A stretch of 64,000 nucleotides of DNA from Hormiphora californensis. Taxonomy: Eukaryota > Ctenophora > Tentaculata > Cydippida > Pleurobrachiidae. Position numbers and translations under genes: made by a program. Below are positions 12,557 to 31,615 of this stretch, in pieces. Every line of letters starts with the position of its first letter. Position 1 is the first letter of the stretch. Location of the stretch: positions 5,235,488-5,299,487 of the forward strand of contig CM035358.1 of assembly GCA_020137815.1 (NCBI GenBank). Reading direction: 5' to 3'. The notes under the pieces are model-generated. The model saw only the letters and a program-made list of their open reading frames with translations. It ran no database searches and had not been told where the DNA came from.

Positions 12557-12959
12557 AGTTGGTCCACCTGCCACCACCTCCAATCGGTTTCCCCCGGGCA
12601 ACGGGGTCACACGGAGTACCTTTTTCCCCATCCCCTTTTCCCCCTGTTCGATTTCCAGGTCCGTGTGGCCGCGGCTGAGCGTGGCTGTGTATCAGAAATA
12701 CGGAAAAAAATCAGAAAATACAAAATACAAAAACATCTTCTTGGCTAGGTGGCCCACAGTGTATCATCGCCAACTATTACGTTCCTACCCCGCCTTCTCC
12801 GGCTCAGGGTTACCAGTGGAACAGGCATCTTCCAGCCAACTGTGGACCCCCAACGCCCCTTTATCCACTAACCCGCTAACCAATACTGTTTTTGTTCTAC
12901 TGGCCCCCCTAACCCACTTCTTCCATTTTTGATAGGGTTCTACATCGGAGATGATTCTT

Positions 12960-13605
12960 TGGAATGGGGTGGCTGTCCTCTCTGGAGCGGGGTCAGTTGT
13001 CCTTACTGGAGCGGGGTCAGCTGTCCTCTCTGGAGCGGGGTAGCTGTCCTCTCTGGAGCGGGGTCAGCTGTCTTTACTGGAGCGGGGTCAGCTGTCCTTA
13101 CTGGAGCGGGGTCAGCTGTCCTCTCTGGAACGGGGTGGCTGTCCTCTCTGGAACGGGGTCAGCTGTCTTTACTGGAGCGGGGTCAGCTGTCCTTACTGGA
13201 GCGGGGTCAGCTGTCCTCTCTGGAACGGGGTGGCTGTCCTCTCTGGAACGGGGTCAGCTGTCTTTACTGGAACGGGGTCAGCTGTCCTCTCTGGAGCGGG
13301 GTGGCTGTCCTCTCTGGAACGGGGTCAGCTGTCTTTACTGGAACGGGGTTAGCTGTCTTTACTGGAACGGGGTCAGCTGTCCTTACTGGAACGGGGTCAG
13401 CTGTCTTCTCTGGAGCGGGGTGGCTGTCTTCTCTGGAACGGGGTCAGCTGGCTTCTCTGGAACGGGGTCAGCTGGTTTTTCTGGAACGGGGTCAGCTGGC
13501 TTCTCTGGAGCGGGGTCAGCTGGCTTCTCTGGACCGGGGTCGGCTGTCTTCTCTGGAACGGGGTCAGCTGGCTTCTCTGGAACGGGCTGGCTGTCCTCTC
13601 TGGCT
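12960..13605 (+). repeat. Minisatellite, ~24-bp unit, ~27 copies
   Basis: Units of the type ggggtcagctgtcctctctg followed by gaac or gagc, with variants tggctgtcc and cagctggctt. All three frames are open over most of it, producing repeated SGAGSAV or LERGQL strings. No start, splice or conserved context supports a protein. Confidence 0.93.
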
Positions 13606-13619
13606 CGACATGTAATCAT

Positions 13620-15253
13620 CATCCATTTGTATTAATTTATTATTTTTTTCGCTCGAACCCGTTCCTGCTTGTTTTAGGCTGCCTTAGATTCAGACGGTTT
13701 GCTTCTTCAGTTCCATATAAGTTGTCTCTTCTTAGAATTCATTGTAGCAGATTGGGCTTCTTTGCAGAAAGTTTAGGAGGTCTTGTGCTCCGTCACCATG
13801 AGCTTTAATCCCACTTTACTTCCCCCTTTTTAATATCATCCCCTTTACTTAACCCATATGTACATTGTTAAATTTACCCGTATGTACATTGTTCTACCTA
13901 CCCTACCTTTACTCCGCAGGCCCTCCGGGCCCTCAGATCCAACAGGATCCGGGTCCGGGGGATTTAACCCTGCTCTCGCATGGGGCCTCACGGCCCCATG
14001 TGGGAGTGGTGCGTGTAGTGGACCGAGAGAGAGAGCGGGAGAGAGCGGGAGAAAGAGAGAGGGGTGGGTACTGGATACTGGGTAGTGAGAGAAACCTTCT
14101 CCAAATCGTGTCTCATATCGTCTAACACTCCAAATTTAAGCTTTCCAAAATATATTTATTAAACTCTTTTGGGTGGGTGGTATTCAAGAGGTTACACTGA
14201 CTCATCGTTATTCCCTGGCTCTACCCTCTTTGCGTGTGCCCGCCCTCTTTTACAAATTTAAACGAAGGTTATAACGTCGTTATGGGTCTCATGCAGCATG
14301 CTGAGAATTTAGATATAGGGATGCCAACCTACTCAGTACTCTTGACATCATATCTATAACCCACACACTCAATTCCAGGTGTTCAACGGTTGATTGTCCT
14401 TCTCAAAAATAGTCCATCAGAGGATAACTAATATCTCATACATCAACAGCTACAGCTGCAGGTGGAACAGGAAAGGAAGCAGTGAATCACTGTCAGTGAT
14501 CGATGGGAAAAGGGGTTATGTTGCATGTCGCGCCCCTCTGTTCACAGCCGAGTGGTTATGGCATCGACATTATAAGGTGAGAGCAACCAGTGGTAGATTA
14601 TGCTTTATAGTTCTCTATATTTTAGTTGACAAATGACAAGTCAAAATATTTTAATTCTCTAATTATTTTCTCTCACCCTACCTGCTAGCTACCATTCTAT
14701 GAATCCTCAATCCACCCTCAGTAGCTACTAGCTGTCACTCTCTCGCTCTGGTTCTATCTACCTCTCTCCGCCTCTCTCAATCTCCTCTCTCTCTCTTTCG
14801 TTGTATGTAGCTGTAGTACGGGATAAGATCTCGCGTATGTGATCCTATCCTTCTAGTTGTGGGTGGTTGTGTTGCAGGACCGGATCACTCGAATGTGATG
14901 TTAGGTTTTATCAGTTGTTTAGCAGACATAAACCCTGGCCCCTGCCCTTACTCAACAACCGCCCATAGTAATCTCTGGCAACCGTTTATCTTCCCTGGGT
15001 GGTATTAATTCCACAACCTTCTTTTTTCATTTTTGGTGACCCCCCGAAATTTATAAAACTTTCCTAGTAACCCTGTAGGCCCGGCCCTGGCCCCTGCGGC
15101 CCGAACAACATGACACTTGCTATTCCCAAGATAGCAGATATAATATATAACATATATTCTCTCTACAGATAACGTTACGATTAGTCGAACACGGAACACT
15201 GTCCCATCTTTACCAACCCTCTTTTTTACCCTCTAACACCCCTTCCCTCTCAG
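13620..15253. other. Intergenic or intronic, no confident exon
   Basis: Contains an open stretch at 14460-14576 (coding WNRKGSSESLSVIDGKRGYV and onwards) bounded by ctgcag and gtgaga, which could be an exon, and gagaga-rich sequence at 14020-14060. Otherwise I see nothing definite. Confidence 0.35.
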
Positions 15254-15681
15254 GAAAGAGATCTTGAAGAGGAACAGCCCGGCCCAGCAGCCAAGAGATC
15301 TCAGCTGGAAGCTATGACCCAGACTGATAAGGAGATCACATCTCGACCTGAAGCTGATGATGTGGAGGATTACTGTGATAAGGTGCCCGATAAGGTTTGT
15401 GTCCAGCTCTATCCTCTAAAATCCCAGTTAGGTTGTTTTTCTCAATCGCCTAACTGCTAATTTACACTCTCGTGTACTGGTATAGCCCATGTTATATCTA
15501 ATCACTTAACACCTGCTATCTGAACCGAAACCCCAGTTTCTATCTATCTCACACCAACACCCCTAACTCACCCCCTGATTAACCAGGCCCTAACACCCCA
15601 TCTCCTCCTCTCCAGGATCACTCAGAGCCGGAATTTGACTTTGGAGTTGACTGTAACAAACTGCACCACATGTTACTATGA
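15254..15681 (+). CDS. Last two exons of an unrecognised gene with acidic C-terminus
   Basis: Exon 15254-15394 (acceptor ctctcag, donor gtttgt) encodes ERDLEEEQPGPAAKRSQLEA and then MTQTDKEITSRPEADDVEDY. Exon 15616-15681 (acceptor tctccag) encodes DHSEPEFDFGVDCNKLHHML and a TGA stop. Both exons are phase 0. Composition suggests a soluble, disordered acidic tail. Upstream exons are not identified with confidence; the piece at 14460-14576 may belong to it. Confidence 0.45.
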
Positions 15682-16388
15682 CGGCGACTGTGGCCTGTGG
15701 GTGCTGTTGTGATGTATGTTGTGATGTCAGGACATTGAAACAGAATATTCCTTACTCCCCTACACTGTATATATATATATATATATGTATATCATCTACT
15801 GACTGCAGTATTGATCCAGCTCTATTTTGGCTGTTTACATGGAATAGGAATAACAGTGAATGGACTCATAAACAATACCGAACATGTCTATTATTACCCC
15901 TGTTATTAGAAGGAGAATACAGAGCGGAATTTTCATTATAGAGTGTTTTGACTATCGAGCTGACCTAAAAATGCCATCCTTTCATTGATGTTTTCTGTTT
16001 TATTGCGGCTCAGTGCCACTACCCACTGCGGTAGTTTTGATAAATTGGTCTACTTTCTAACTGTTGTTCATAGGACACCATTGTATGATATACCTTCCCC
16101 ACGGCCAGCTCTATATTGTATTACCATGTTGGGACTCTCAAGTCCCATATTTCCGTTTAACTTACTATCTCAATGGTGTCCTGCAAGTTTCCAAGGCGAC
16201 CGGCCACTTTTGGTGACAAAATCCATTTTCAGTCACACTCACAAACAGTCCGAACGAACTAACACGTACCGCGCGAAAAAAGCGCTCAGCGCGCGGGAGA
16301 GAGTGCCACTGTCAGCTCAATCTCCGATGTCGGCGACGGTCGCCGACGTCGGGCGCGCACAACGATGGAGCAAGGATCCCCACTATCT
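15682..16388. other. Intergenic, no gene seen
   Basis: Contains a short TA repeat at 15767-15787 and a GC-rich palindromic patch (gtcggcgacggtcgccgac) near 16330. No supported exon. Confidence 0.5.
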
Positions 16389-17330
16389 GGCCAAGTGTTT
16401 TTTCAATCAAGTGAAATATTTTTGTTTGAAGTTTTATAAAAATTTTATTTCAAAATAAAAATAAACATGTCGTTAAAATTATTGGCCGGAATCTGCCACG
16501 CGGGTGGCAGATTCCGGCCAAGATTCTCAAAAAACCTTGGCCAGAATCTGCCACGCACGTGGCAGATTCTGGCCAACCAACTAAAACTTGTTTATATCAA
16601 AGCGAAAACCACTGTACCCGACTAATTTTGATACGCTGAATCACGTAAGATACTTTTCCAATCCCTCAGAGGTCGGAAAAGTGTCATAATTGACCATAAT
16701 TGGGTCTAATTGACCCCACTTACAACTTTTCACCTTGAAACGATAGACGCTTATGTGAAGGCACTTTTCCGACTAATTTTGATACGCTGAATCACGTAAG
16801 CAACTTTTCCAAGTCCTCCGAGGTCGGGAAAATGCCTTAATTGGGTATAATTGGGTCTAATTAGCCTTAATTGCTCAATTAGGGCACTTTGCCGATCTCT
16901 GAGGACTTGGAAAAGTTGTTTACGTGATTCAGCGTATCAAAATTAGTCGGAAAAGTGCCTTTACATAAGCGTCTATCGTTTTAAGGTGAAAAGTTGTAAG
17001 TGGGGTCAATTAGACCCAATTATGGTCAGTTATTACACTTTCCCGACCTCTGAGGGATTGGAAAAGTATTTTACGTGATTCAGCGTATCAAAATTAGTCG
17101 GATACAGTGGTTTTCGCTTTGATATAAACAAGTTTTAGTTGGTTGGCCAGAATCTGCCACGTGTGTGGCAGATTCTGGCCAAGGTTTTTTGAGAATCTTG
17201 GCCGGAATCTGCCACTCGCGTGGCAGATTTCGGCCAATAATTTTATCGACATGTTTATTTTTATTTTGAAATAAAATTTTTATAAAACTTCAAACAAAAA
17301 TATTTCACTTGATTGAAAAAACTCTTGGCC
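16389..17330. mobile_element. Long foldback element (~940 bp)
   Basis: The arms are inverted over nearly the full length: ggccaag then caatcaagtgaaatat at the left, and atatttcacttgattg then cttggcc at the right. Both arms carry paired ggaatctgccac / gtggcagattc hairpins and the block gcgaaaaccactgtacccga shared with the 8372 element. No coding capacity. Confidence 0.85.
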
Positions 17331-17602
17331 GGAATCTGCCACCGTAGTATAATATTTCGCCGCGCGGCTTATATCGGGGCTGTAAAATTAATAAAAGGGG
17401 GGGGCGGCCAATATCGGCCTTGGCATGCGCTGCAGACCCCAAGTGCGCGCGTTTTCCACGGCTTCTGTAGCATAGGCCAAATATCGGCCTTAAAATAAAA
17501 TATATAATAAATTATACAGTAGAAATCAATGGAATCAATAAATTATAATTGTGGAATTAGTCCATACGATATAAATATTCATCAGCGTCACTTCCAGCCG
17601 CC
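17331..17602. other. Spacer with degraded copies of the foldback motif
   Basis: Another ggaatctgccac copy follows the element, then tatcggcc-type repeats. No gene. Confidence 0.5.
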
Positions 17603-18166
17603 TTGCCCCTGCCCCGATATCCCCTAATCGATACAGTTATTGAGCGAACCATTGCAAATGAAATAACAGCGGTCCAGTCAACAGCACGGGAAGAAATAAA
17701 GAGTTTTGCTTCTATATTGGAGAAGGAATGTGCTACTGCCCTGGCTCCGAAGAAGATTCAATCAGCGATTGTGGCTGCGTCTGAGGACCGTGGGTGTAAC
17801 ATCATCATCCATGGCCTGGAAGAGAGTGCTGAGCTTGAAACTCAACTAAAGTCTCTTTTTACTGAGCTTGAAGAGGCTCCGAAAATGAAATGTGTCGAGC
17901 GCTTAGGAAAGCAGTCCTCATCTGCAAGACCTGTGAAAGTCGTGCTGAGGAGCAGAGACGCTCAAATGTCAATCCTATCGAAGAAATCCCTGCTGAAAGG
18001 GAACGAAAGGTTTGGCAAAGTCTTTATCTCTCCTGATAGAACAGTAGAAGAACGAAAAGAACGGAAGAAGCTTGTTGTTGAACTGAAGGACATGGTAAAG
18101 AGGTCCCCTGGGACACGCTACATTATCCGCGGAAAGAGGGTGTTAGAAGCACCAAGGGACACTTGA
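17603..18166 (+). pseudogene. Non-LTR retrotransposon ORF1 fragment
   Basis: A 187-residue open frame: a helical N-terminal part, then CNIIIHGLEESAELETQLKS, KMKCVERLGKQ, PVKVVLRSRDAQMSILSKKS and a C-terminal RYIIRGKRVLE. The same domain order is seen in the frame at 43427-44452 (NLVIFGLPETTENAARTNLD, ANMKRIGEK, YYIRNNVIQVG), so the two are diverged members of one ORF1 type. No reverse transcriptase follows, so this is a fragment. The first codon is uncertain. Confidence 0.7.
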
Positions 18167-18303
18167 CAATTTATATAAACACTAGCTCATGGACTCTAAT
18201 TTACCGATCAAATAGAGAAAAACCGCTTTTGAAAGCAGGGAGATATCCGTAAAGTTTTGTCTTTTTTAAGTGTTATCTTACCAATATGCTATAAAGCGGT
18301 ATA

Positions 18304-19540
18304 TTAAATGTAAATTGATGATGATGATGATGATAAGCGCAGTCTGAGATACCGAATACAGTCCTGGCGCTCATATCCAATTTTGGAAGATTTTCGGTGG
18401 GCCAACTGTTTCAGTGTGTTCTGAAATTCTCTACCAAGTCCGCCTGATGTTGACATGACAAGTGGAGTGAACACCGCCTTCTCAACCTGGAGAACTCGTT
18501 GCAGATAAGCTTTCTTCTTCTCAGTTTCATGCTTCTCATAGATCTTCTGTATACTCTGGTTGGCATTAGACTTTACCCTTGGATTAAAAATCCTTACGTC
18601 AAAATAGGTACAGTCTAAGCTTGACCAGAGTCCACGGGTTCTGATGTCAAGGCGAGCCCCGTCTGCTGTAATGGTCCCAGCTGGAAGGACCGTCCCCCGA
18701 ACGTTGAGAAGGTGAGGTTCGACCTTGGTATCGAGGCCGACAGTGCTAAGCTCTTTCGCAATAAAGTCTCTCACGTTGTCGTGCCTGTAGTTAACAAATC
18801 CTCCAAGCTTGCAGGAGATAGCATGATCGATACTGTTAGCTTCTCCGCATGTACACTGATCTGGTAGATGTTCGCCAACAAGGGGGAGATTGTACCTAGC
18901 CGAGATAGCATCGAACCATTCCTGTCGGTTTAGAGTGAAGTTAAGAGATTCAAGTGGGAGACAAGTTAGCCAGGAGGACGCACCCTTTTCGGCCAGGAGA
19001 TCGAGAGTCCTCTTCTCTTCTGGTGTCGATTTTGATTTTATTTGATCGATTGCCGTCTGATGTTGATCGTTTTTCGTTCGACGCACAATGAGTTTGTTCT
19101 CTGAGTTTTTGACATCATCTGCAGTAAACGTATCTTCCTGGTTCAGCACAGCTGCAGACAGATTTTCAGTCATGAGTTTGGAGAAATAGTACTCGCTATC
19201 CGATGTAGCGACAGGGTTTTGAATCCCGAGTCCTCCAAATCTCGCTGGAAGAGAGAAAACTGATCGAAGTCTCTCGTTGATAACAGGTTGTCCAGTCATA
19301 GAAGGGATGAGTTGCTGCAGAATTGAATCCTCAATCGGGCCCAACTGATCAGAAATGCCTGGAGTCGTTCTCATAAGATACGACCACCGTTTAGATACTC
19401 CCATGGTGTAGGCTGTATAAGCAAGCTGAGGCTCACTGTTTGCAATCTCCGCTAGTGAGGTGATTTCTTCGGCCCACTTATCTACCTCTCTCTCAATGAA
19501 CTTGTCCTGACCTTCCTTAGTTCCTATATACGATCGGGAT
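18304..19540 (-). pseudogene. C-terminal part of a retroelement protein with zinc-knuckle and nuclease-like motifs
   Basis: A 366-residue minus-strand frame (19404-18304), which continues upstream to about 19540 (DKFIEREVDKWAEEITSLAE). It has SLPARFGGLGIQNP, then DQCTCGEANSIDHAISCKLG followed by RHD, then DGARLDIRTRGLW and YFDVRIFNP. This architecture recurs in retroelement proteins of corals, sponges and fish. The CxC...H...C cluster followed by two acidic motifs resembles a restriction-like endonuclease domain, but the lineage is uncertain. The polymerase domain is missing. Confidence 0.65.
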
Positions 19541-19639
19541 CCCAGGTAACGTTAAATCCCAGGTAACGTTAAATTAATAAAATGAAATAAACGAAAATTT
19601 TGCAGCCCCCTTTCTCTCTTCGGCAGTTGAAAAGCGCTG

Positions 19640-20345
19640 CCTGGGCGCGATTATAATCTGGGTGCCTTGCATCGTGTTTACAGGTGCGCGCTGCCAAAAA
19701 AGTACACCTAAAACCACTTAGACCGACTTTTTTCAAACGGCTATAGCCGCACAACCACATGGCCGATTTGAGTAAACTAAACGGTATCTGATAGAGAATC
19801 GATAGCCCTAACCCCAACCCAAACCCCAACCCTAACCCGACCCTAACAACAGCCCTAACCCGTCTCGACTGCCAAAATCGATGAATTGTTAGCAATGGAA
19901 GGCACCCAGATTTTAACGTTTTCCGCGCTGCCTTATCCCGCGCTATCGGGGGCCAGCAACGTTTGCCAACTTCGGCAGCTTCTCTTCGGCTGTTGGAAAG
20001 TGATGCCAATCGGTGTTGGGGTTAGTGAATTTTCAAAAAAAAAAAAAAAGTGAGACTTCAAAGAAATGTGGCCAGCGTTAAAATCTGGGTGTTTTGGGAG
20101 TGCTGACAAACGGTTTTTTAGGGTTAGGGCTAAAGTAGGGTTACGGTTAGGGTTGGGGTTTGGGTTGGGGTTAGGCCTTGAGTCAAGGCCCTTGACATTC
20201 CCTACCAGATAAACTTTGAATCAGCCAAAACGGTTGAGTGGTTTGGCGGTTAGAGCCATTTTAGTGAATCAACTTTTTTGGCAGTGCGCACCTGTAAACA
20301 GGCCTTCAAACACCCAGATCGTAACGGCGCCCTACAGTGTGGGCC
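19640..20345. mobile_element. Inverted-repeat element with telomere-like cores
   Basis: Left arm gtttacaggtgcgcgctgcc (from 19677) pairs with ggcagtgcgcacctgtaaac (to 20299), and the match continues outward over tctgggtg. Each arm contains degenerate telomere-like repeats: ccctaaccccaaccc-type at 19805-19865 and ggttagggttggggtttggg-type at 20115-20180. No coding content. Confidence 0.65.
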
Positions 20346-20634
20346 AACTGTTTTTGCAGCGTTTAACGTTTTCATCATTTTCAACAAATTCAAGCTCCCA
20401 ATTTGCCTTTTGGCATGAGTATTGACCTGTGTGCCCCGGTGCATTAGCAGTCCGCAAGTTGCATGAGACTACCAAGGTCCTAATTTTCACCTTTTTACGC
20501 TGGACTGAGTCAAGACTGCCAATTCTACACGTATAGGAGGACAATATTGACAGTGTCAAATTATTGTAAACAGATTTAATAATAATAATGATAACACGTA
20601 GTGTGCTCCATCTGCAATTGTTTATAGATGTTCA

Positions 20635-21453
20635 ATGCTCAATAAAGCGTTAAATAGAGCTCATATACAAGAGAGGGAGGCCGAAAGATACATAAGGAAG
20701 GGCGTATTCGATAAGGCCATCGAACTTGAGAGAAGTGTCCTTCGCGATTTAGAGGTAAAGTGTCGCAACGTCTTCAGCCGCTTTGTGCATCTGAGTTCTA
20801 GAATCTAGTATTCTCAATTCTGATTTCTGAACAATATCTGATACTTCAGGAAGCGCTAGGAGATTCCCAGAGTGTGCTTGCTCGAGAGGCGATACAGCTA
20901 CAGCAGAAACGCCACGCTGCAGTTCTGATTCGGATAGAAAGGAAACTCGAAAATCTCAAACAGTATGAATCACCCTTTATTTCCTTACAAAAACCGGTCG
21001 ACGGAATCTGCCCAACTCAAACTGATCCTAACTTTCCTATAATATTTAAAATAAACATCACACATCCATCTATATTAGCATCAGATTAGATAAGATATTA
21101 GATTTGATACAGTTTCTTTCAGGTTGAGAGCGAAAGCATCAGAAGCGACTGATATGTCGGAGATACCAGATTTTGGTGGAAAATCAGCTCCTGTCCTAGG
21201 GACACCCACATCATCCTTCTCCGCACCATCAACAGATAAAGACAGAATGATTGCAAAGTTGCAGGAAGAGGTGGTCCGTTTACGGAGTCAACTTGACCAG
21301 TTTAGGCAGGAGAATCACCAACTGAAACAACGAGTAATGGAGTTAGAGGGGTCGAGTATGATTAGTGCTCAACCGAGTTTAGCATCAATTGAAGGAGCAT
21401 CAGAAGACTTTACCCTGACACCCCTTGAGCGACCTCAGTTTACAAATTGGTAG
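20635..21453 (+). CDS. NRBF2: NRBF2-like autophagy factor (MIT domain and coiled coil)
   Basis: Three exons with matching phases: 20635-20754, 20850-20962, 21123-21453; about 187 residues. In vertebrates NRBF2 binds the ATG14-containing PI3-kinase complex (BECN1/PIK3C3) through its MIT domain and promotes autophagy. The N-terminal 80 residues match the MIT type: LNKALNRAHIQEREAERYI, FDKAIELERSVLRDLE, HAAVLIRIERKLENLKQ. A coiled coil follows (LQEEVVRLRSQLDQFRQENH), then an acidic tail ending FTNW. It is shorter than the ~290-residue vertebrate protein because the linker is short. The chosen ATG at 20635 follows an acceptor-like tttatag by seven bases. The call rests on recognised pattern, not on an alignment. 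Confidence 0.72.
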
Positions 21454-22430
21454 TATTTTGCTTTGCTCGACCCTCTTTCTCTTTGGTAACGAAGTTACCC
21501 CTCCCTTGCCGGCGCGCAAAGCGCACCAAACGAAGGCCGCGATGCGGCCTGAGTTAGGGGTAACAAACCCGCTTTGATTCACTTCAAAAATTAATAGCTC
21601 CTCAACCACTCAATGAAAATGCACCAAATTTTGGTATTCCCCACCAAATTGTCTGAAAATTATAATTCTGTACTCATATTTGAAAAATTTTCCCCGGAAC
21701 CTTGGTTTTGAAATCAGTTTTAGGTGTTAATGATGAAAAAAATTTTTGAAAAAGTAGGTCAGGTATGCTTAACATCATATTAAAGATCGTGGCAAAGTTT
21801 GAAGTTTCTATCTTCAAAGGTCTGGCCATCAAAATTAAAAAGGTCTTGAAGTTGAACCATTTGTACAAAACATGTTGTAACTCAGCTTCTACTTTGCCAA
21901 ATTAAACTTGGTTTGAAACACTGAACTGCTAATCTATCCCTCCGAATACGGACGAAGTTTGAAACCGCCAGCTCTATTGGCCGCTCTGCAATACTTGTTT
22001 GTGTCAAAGAAATCAGGAAAGTAACGAGATTTGGTCTCGGTGTGGCCCTGTGCGCGGCTCAAACCCCTTAGGCTAGAACTATGTAGTGTAGACTACAACT
22101 TTTCAGTGCTCAGTATAACGTTTTGGGCGCGTTATAAAAATAGGGCAAGCGCTTCTGATACCTCTAAACAGAGTGTGAGGTGTCTTCGATACCAACTTTC
22201 TCTGCGCTCCGGAGTAGTTTTGTGGATTAAACAAAGACGCAAAAAAATGTGTGAAGCTGGTCAGGGTGGTAATTTTGTAATTATTATTGGGGGGATAATT
22301 GTATGTTTTATTGTGTGTGTTTTATTATATATTGCTCTAGCGTGTGAGTCTTGATTTTTTTGGATGACGATCGATATTAGGTTTAGTAGGTCTCATCCTT
22401 GATATTGAGAGTGTATATTGTAAACAGCAA
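21454..22430. other. Intergenic, no gene seen
   Basis: Apart from the small hairpin at 21484 there is only AT-rich sequence. The frame at 22031-22354 ends in a hydrophobic stretch (NFVIIIGGIIVCFIVCVLLY), which could be a single transmembrane segment, but no other support is visible. Confidence 0.45.
21484..21562. mobile_element. Small MITE of the ggtaac/gttacc type
   Basis: The ends ttggtaacgaagttacccct and ttaggggtaacaaaccc are roughly inverted, with a GC-rich core. Related copies at about 30231-30283, 32831-32888, 48829-48900 and 56274-56332. Confidence 0.55.
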
Positions 22431-23450
22431 AGACAAGATGATTCAACGTTTCGGATTTAATATCCTTTATCAAGAAATTGGAAAACAACAAATAAAAGAA
22501 TCAAAGAAGAAATCCACATCGTGCTCCTTCAGAAAATCAGACAGTGTCTAGTGGATAAATCCATTGAGCTCCTCTTTCCTGTTTAACTCCGGTTTTCCTC
22601 TGGTGATTTCTTGGCTTTCTGCTAAAAAGGTGCCAAGTGTGTCTCTGGATTTCCGAATGATATCGACCTTGAAGAGGCCAAAGAAGGAGGTCCAGTCTCT
22701 TCTGCCTGTGATCCCCGTGGCCAGCTCCGGGTGGGTATTAAGACAATGCTCTCCCAGGGCAGAGATATTAGTACCAAGTCTCACGGAGGCTTCATGCTCG
22801 CCGAGTCTGTCTTTTAGTGGACGTGACGTTGCGCCTATGTATCCCTTGTCACACTCCATGCATGTTGTCCTGTATACCACGTGTGGCCAGTCACATGGGA
22901 CTTCGTGTTGATGAATAACACAATCACATTCCCTAGCAGAGTTTTTTATAAGATCTCGTTTTACAAGAGACTCTACTTTGCTACCCGAGGTTGTGGTGAT
23001 TCTGATGGGCAGTGAGCATTTCTTTACGACATTCCTGATCTTCCTTAGTGCAGCCTCGTTGGTGTAGGGAACTTTTAGGAGGAAGTCCGCTTCCTTAGAA
23101 TGGTTGGAAGGTCGGGGTGTAGGGATTTTGTTGAGCTCAGTAGCGATGATGTTGCTGATGGTTGTCCAGGGGTATCCAGAATCCGCCAGATTAATTCTTA
23201 ACCTTTCTAGGTGGGGGTATGCTAGTTCTCTGGTCGAGCATCGGTTGAGAACACGCCTGGATTCCGTTCTCACAATGTTGAGCTTGATAGTCTGCTCACA
23301 ATGTGAGTCGTAGTGAAGGTATCTCCCGCTGTGAGTAGCTTTTTGGAAGAGCTCCCACTCAAGTCCGTAATAGGTTGAAGTTGGTAATACAACTGTGCGG
23401 ACTAGGATGTCGAGGAAACTCAGCTCAGTAGATCCAGTCTGCTTTCCGGG
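22430..23450 (-). pseudogene. Penelope-like retroelement 3' part with GIY-YIG domain
   Basis: The minus-strand frame (start near 23450, clear from 23273 to 22548) has LEWELFQKATHSGRYLHYDS and IKLNIVRTESRR, typical of the end of a Penelope-like reverse transcriptase. It continues with ECDCVIHQHEVPC, then TCMECDKGYIGATSRPLKDR and LGEHEASVRLGTNISALGEH, a GIY-YIG-type nuclease domain. The polymerase catalytic part is missing, so the copy is 5' truncated. Downstream, 22445-22474 has a hammerhead-like but degenerate motif. Confidence 0.85.
22445..22474 (-). ncRNA. Degenerate hammerhead-like motif of the PLE
   Basis: On the minus strand: TTGATAA, stem GGAT / ATCC with a loop of ATTAA, then GAAAC. 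A functional hammerhead needs CUGANGA at the first box; here both the first base and the G before the final A are changed (C to U, G to A). Probably inactive. Confidence 0.35.
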
Positions 23451-23650
23451 GGAGGGTTCTTCTCTCGTGAACCGTACTGATGGCCAGATGTTGTTAAGGT
23501 CGATAGTATAAAACTGCTTTTTAATTGTAGTGACCCCAGTTTGAGTTTAGATTGAGCATCACCGTGTACCCAGTACCATGGTCTGCATAGAGCCCTACCA
23601 CCTGATTTTAACAATGTATTAATTTAACACGAAGCCTACTTGATTTTAGC

Positions 23651-30566
<6,916 letters not shown>

Positions 30567-30853
30567 CTGCTCCCACCTCACCATGCTGCAAGAGATCTAT
30601 CTAGGTTTGAATTTGGCGCGAATTCCTCACCAAGCAGCGTGGTATATATCATGCAAGCAGCGTTTGATTTATTATGATCCCTCTTCTTGTTTTTCTGACA
30701 AGCCCGTTCAAGCATTGATTTTCACTGATAGTTCATTCTGATTTGTTTCTCTGGGGCCTCGGGTGTTTTGTGAAGTAACAATAATATTAACATTCCGGAA
30801 ATGTGAATTAAAAATATGTATTATTATTTGCAAATATGTACTATGATACGATT

Positions 30854-31433
30854 GGTGTGCGGACTCTAGTGCTACACTCTAAGTCTACAGTGGACTCTAT
30901 ATCTAAATTTAGATTTAGATAAAGAGTCCAAATAAGTCTAAACTCTAGGAGGACTCTTTATCTAAAAAGTCTACACAGGGCGGACTCTTTATCTAAAAAG
31001 TCTAAACAAAGTGGACTCTATATCTACATAAATCTAAATTAGATATAGAGTCCGCCTTTCGCCGCGAACTCGAGATTTCGGCCGTTAGGCCGGAAACGAG
31101 AGTTTGCTCTACCCCTATACTAATTTAGAAGTGTTAGGGCCGTTATTTGGGTTCGAGGTTAGGGTTAGGGTTAGTGTTAGGGTTAGGTTTTGGGTTGGGT
31201 TAGGATTTTAGACATAGAGTCCGGGTTGGAGGATTTGGCGCCAAAATGTACTAGAGGACTCTATATCTAAAAATTCTACACAGGGCGGACTCTTTATCTA
31301 AAAAGTCTACACAGGGAGGACTCTTTATCTAAACTTTTTTCAAAATCTAACTGTAGATAAAGAGTCCGTTTTTAGATATAGAGTCCGCCTTGGATTTAGA
31401 TAAAGAGTCCGTTAGCACTAGAGTCCGCCCACC
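30854..31433. mobile_element. Mutator-like (MULE) non-autonomous element, 580 bp
   Basis: Flanked by an exact 9-bp duplication gatacgatt (30845-30853, 31434-31442). Ends: ggtgtgcggactctagtgct and agcactagagtccgcccacc. A 9-bp duplication fits the Mutator superfamily. The interior is many copies of ggactctttatctaaa in both orientations plus a telomere-like tract (ggttagggttagggttagtg) at 31159-31178. Confidence 0.82.
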
Positions 31434-31615
31434 GATACGATTTGGGTAAACATGTGATGTGTGTGATTTTGCAAAAAATATGTGAATATATATTATATAT
31501 AATCATGTTTAACTGTGCTTTTAAATTCTGGAAATTAATTAATTCAATGTTTTCGAGTAGTTAATTGACGATTTGTAAACGCATTAAACCAACTTTATTC
31601 CATTATAGTATCACC

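Noticed and set aside
12929-13635. Two ~225-residue repeated frames
   Set aside because: They arise from a 24-bp minisatellite; overlapping frames are equally open and there is no conserved context.
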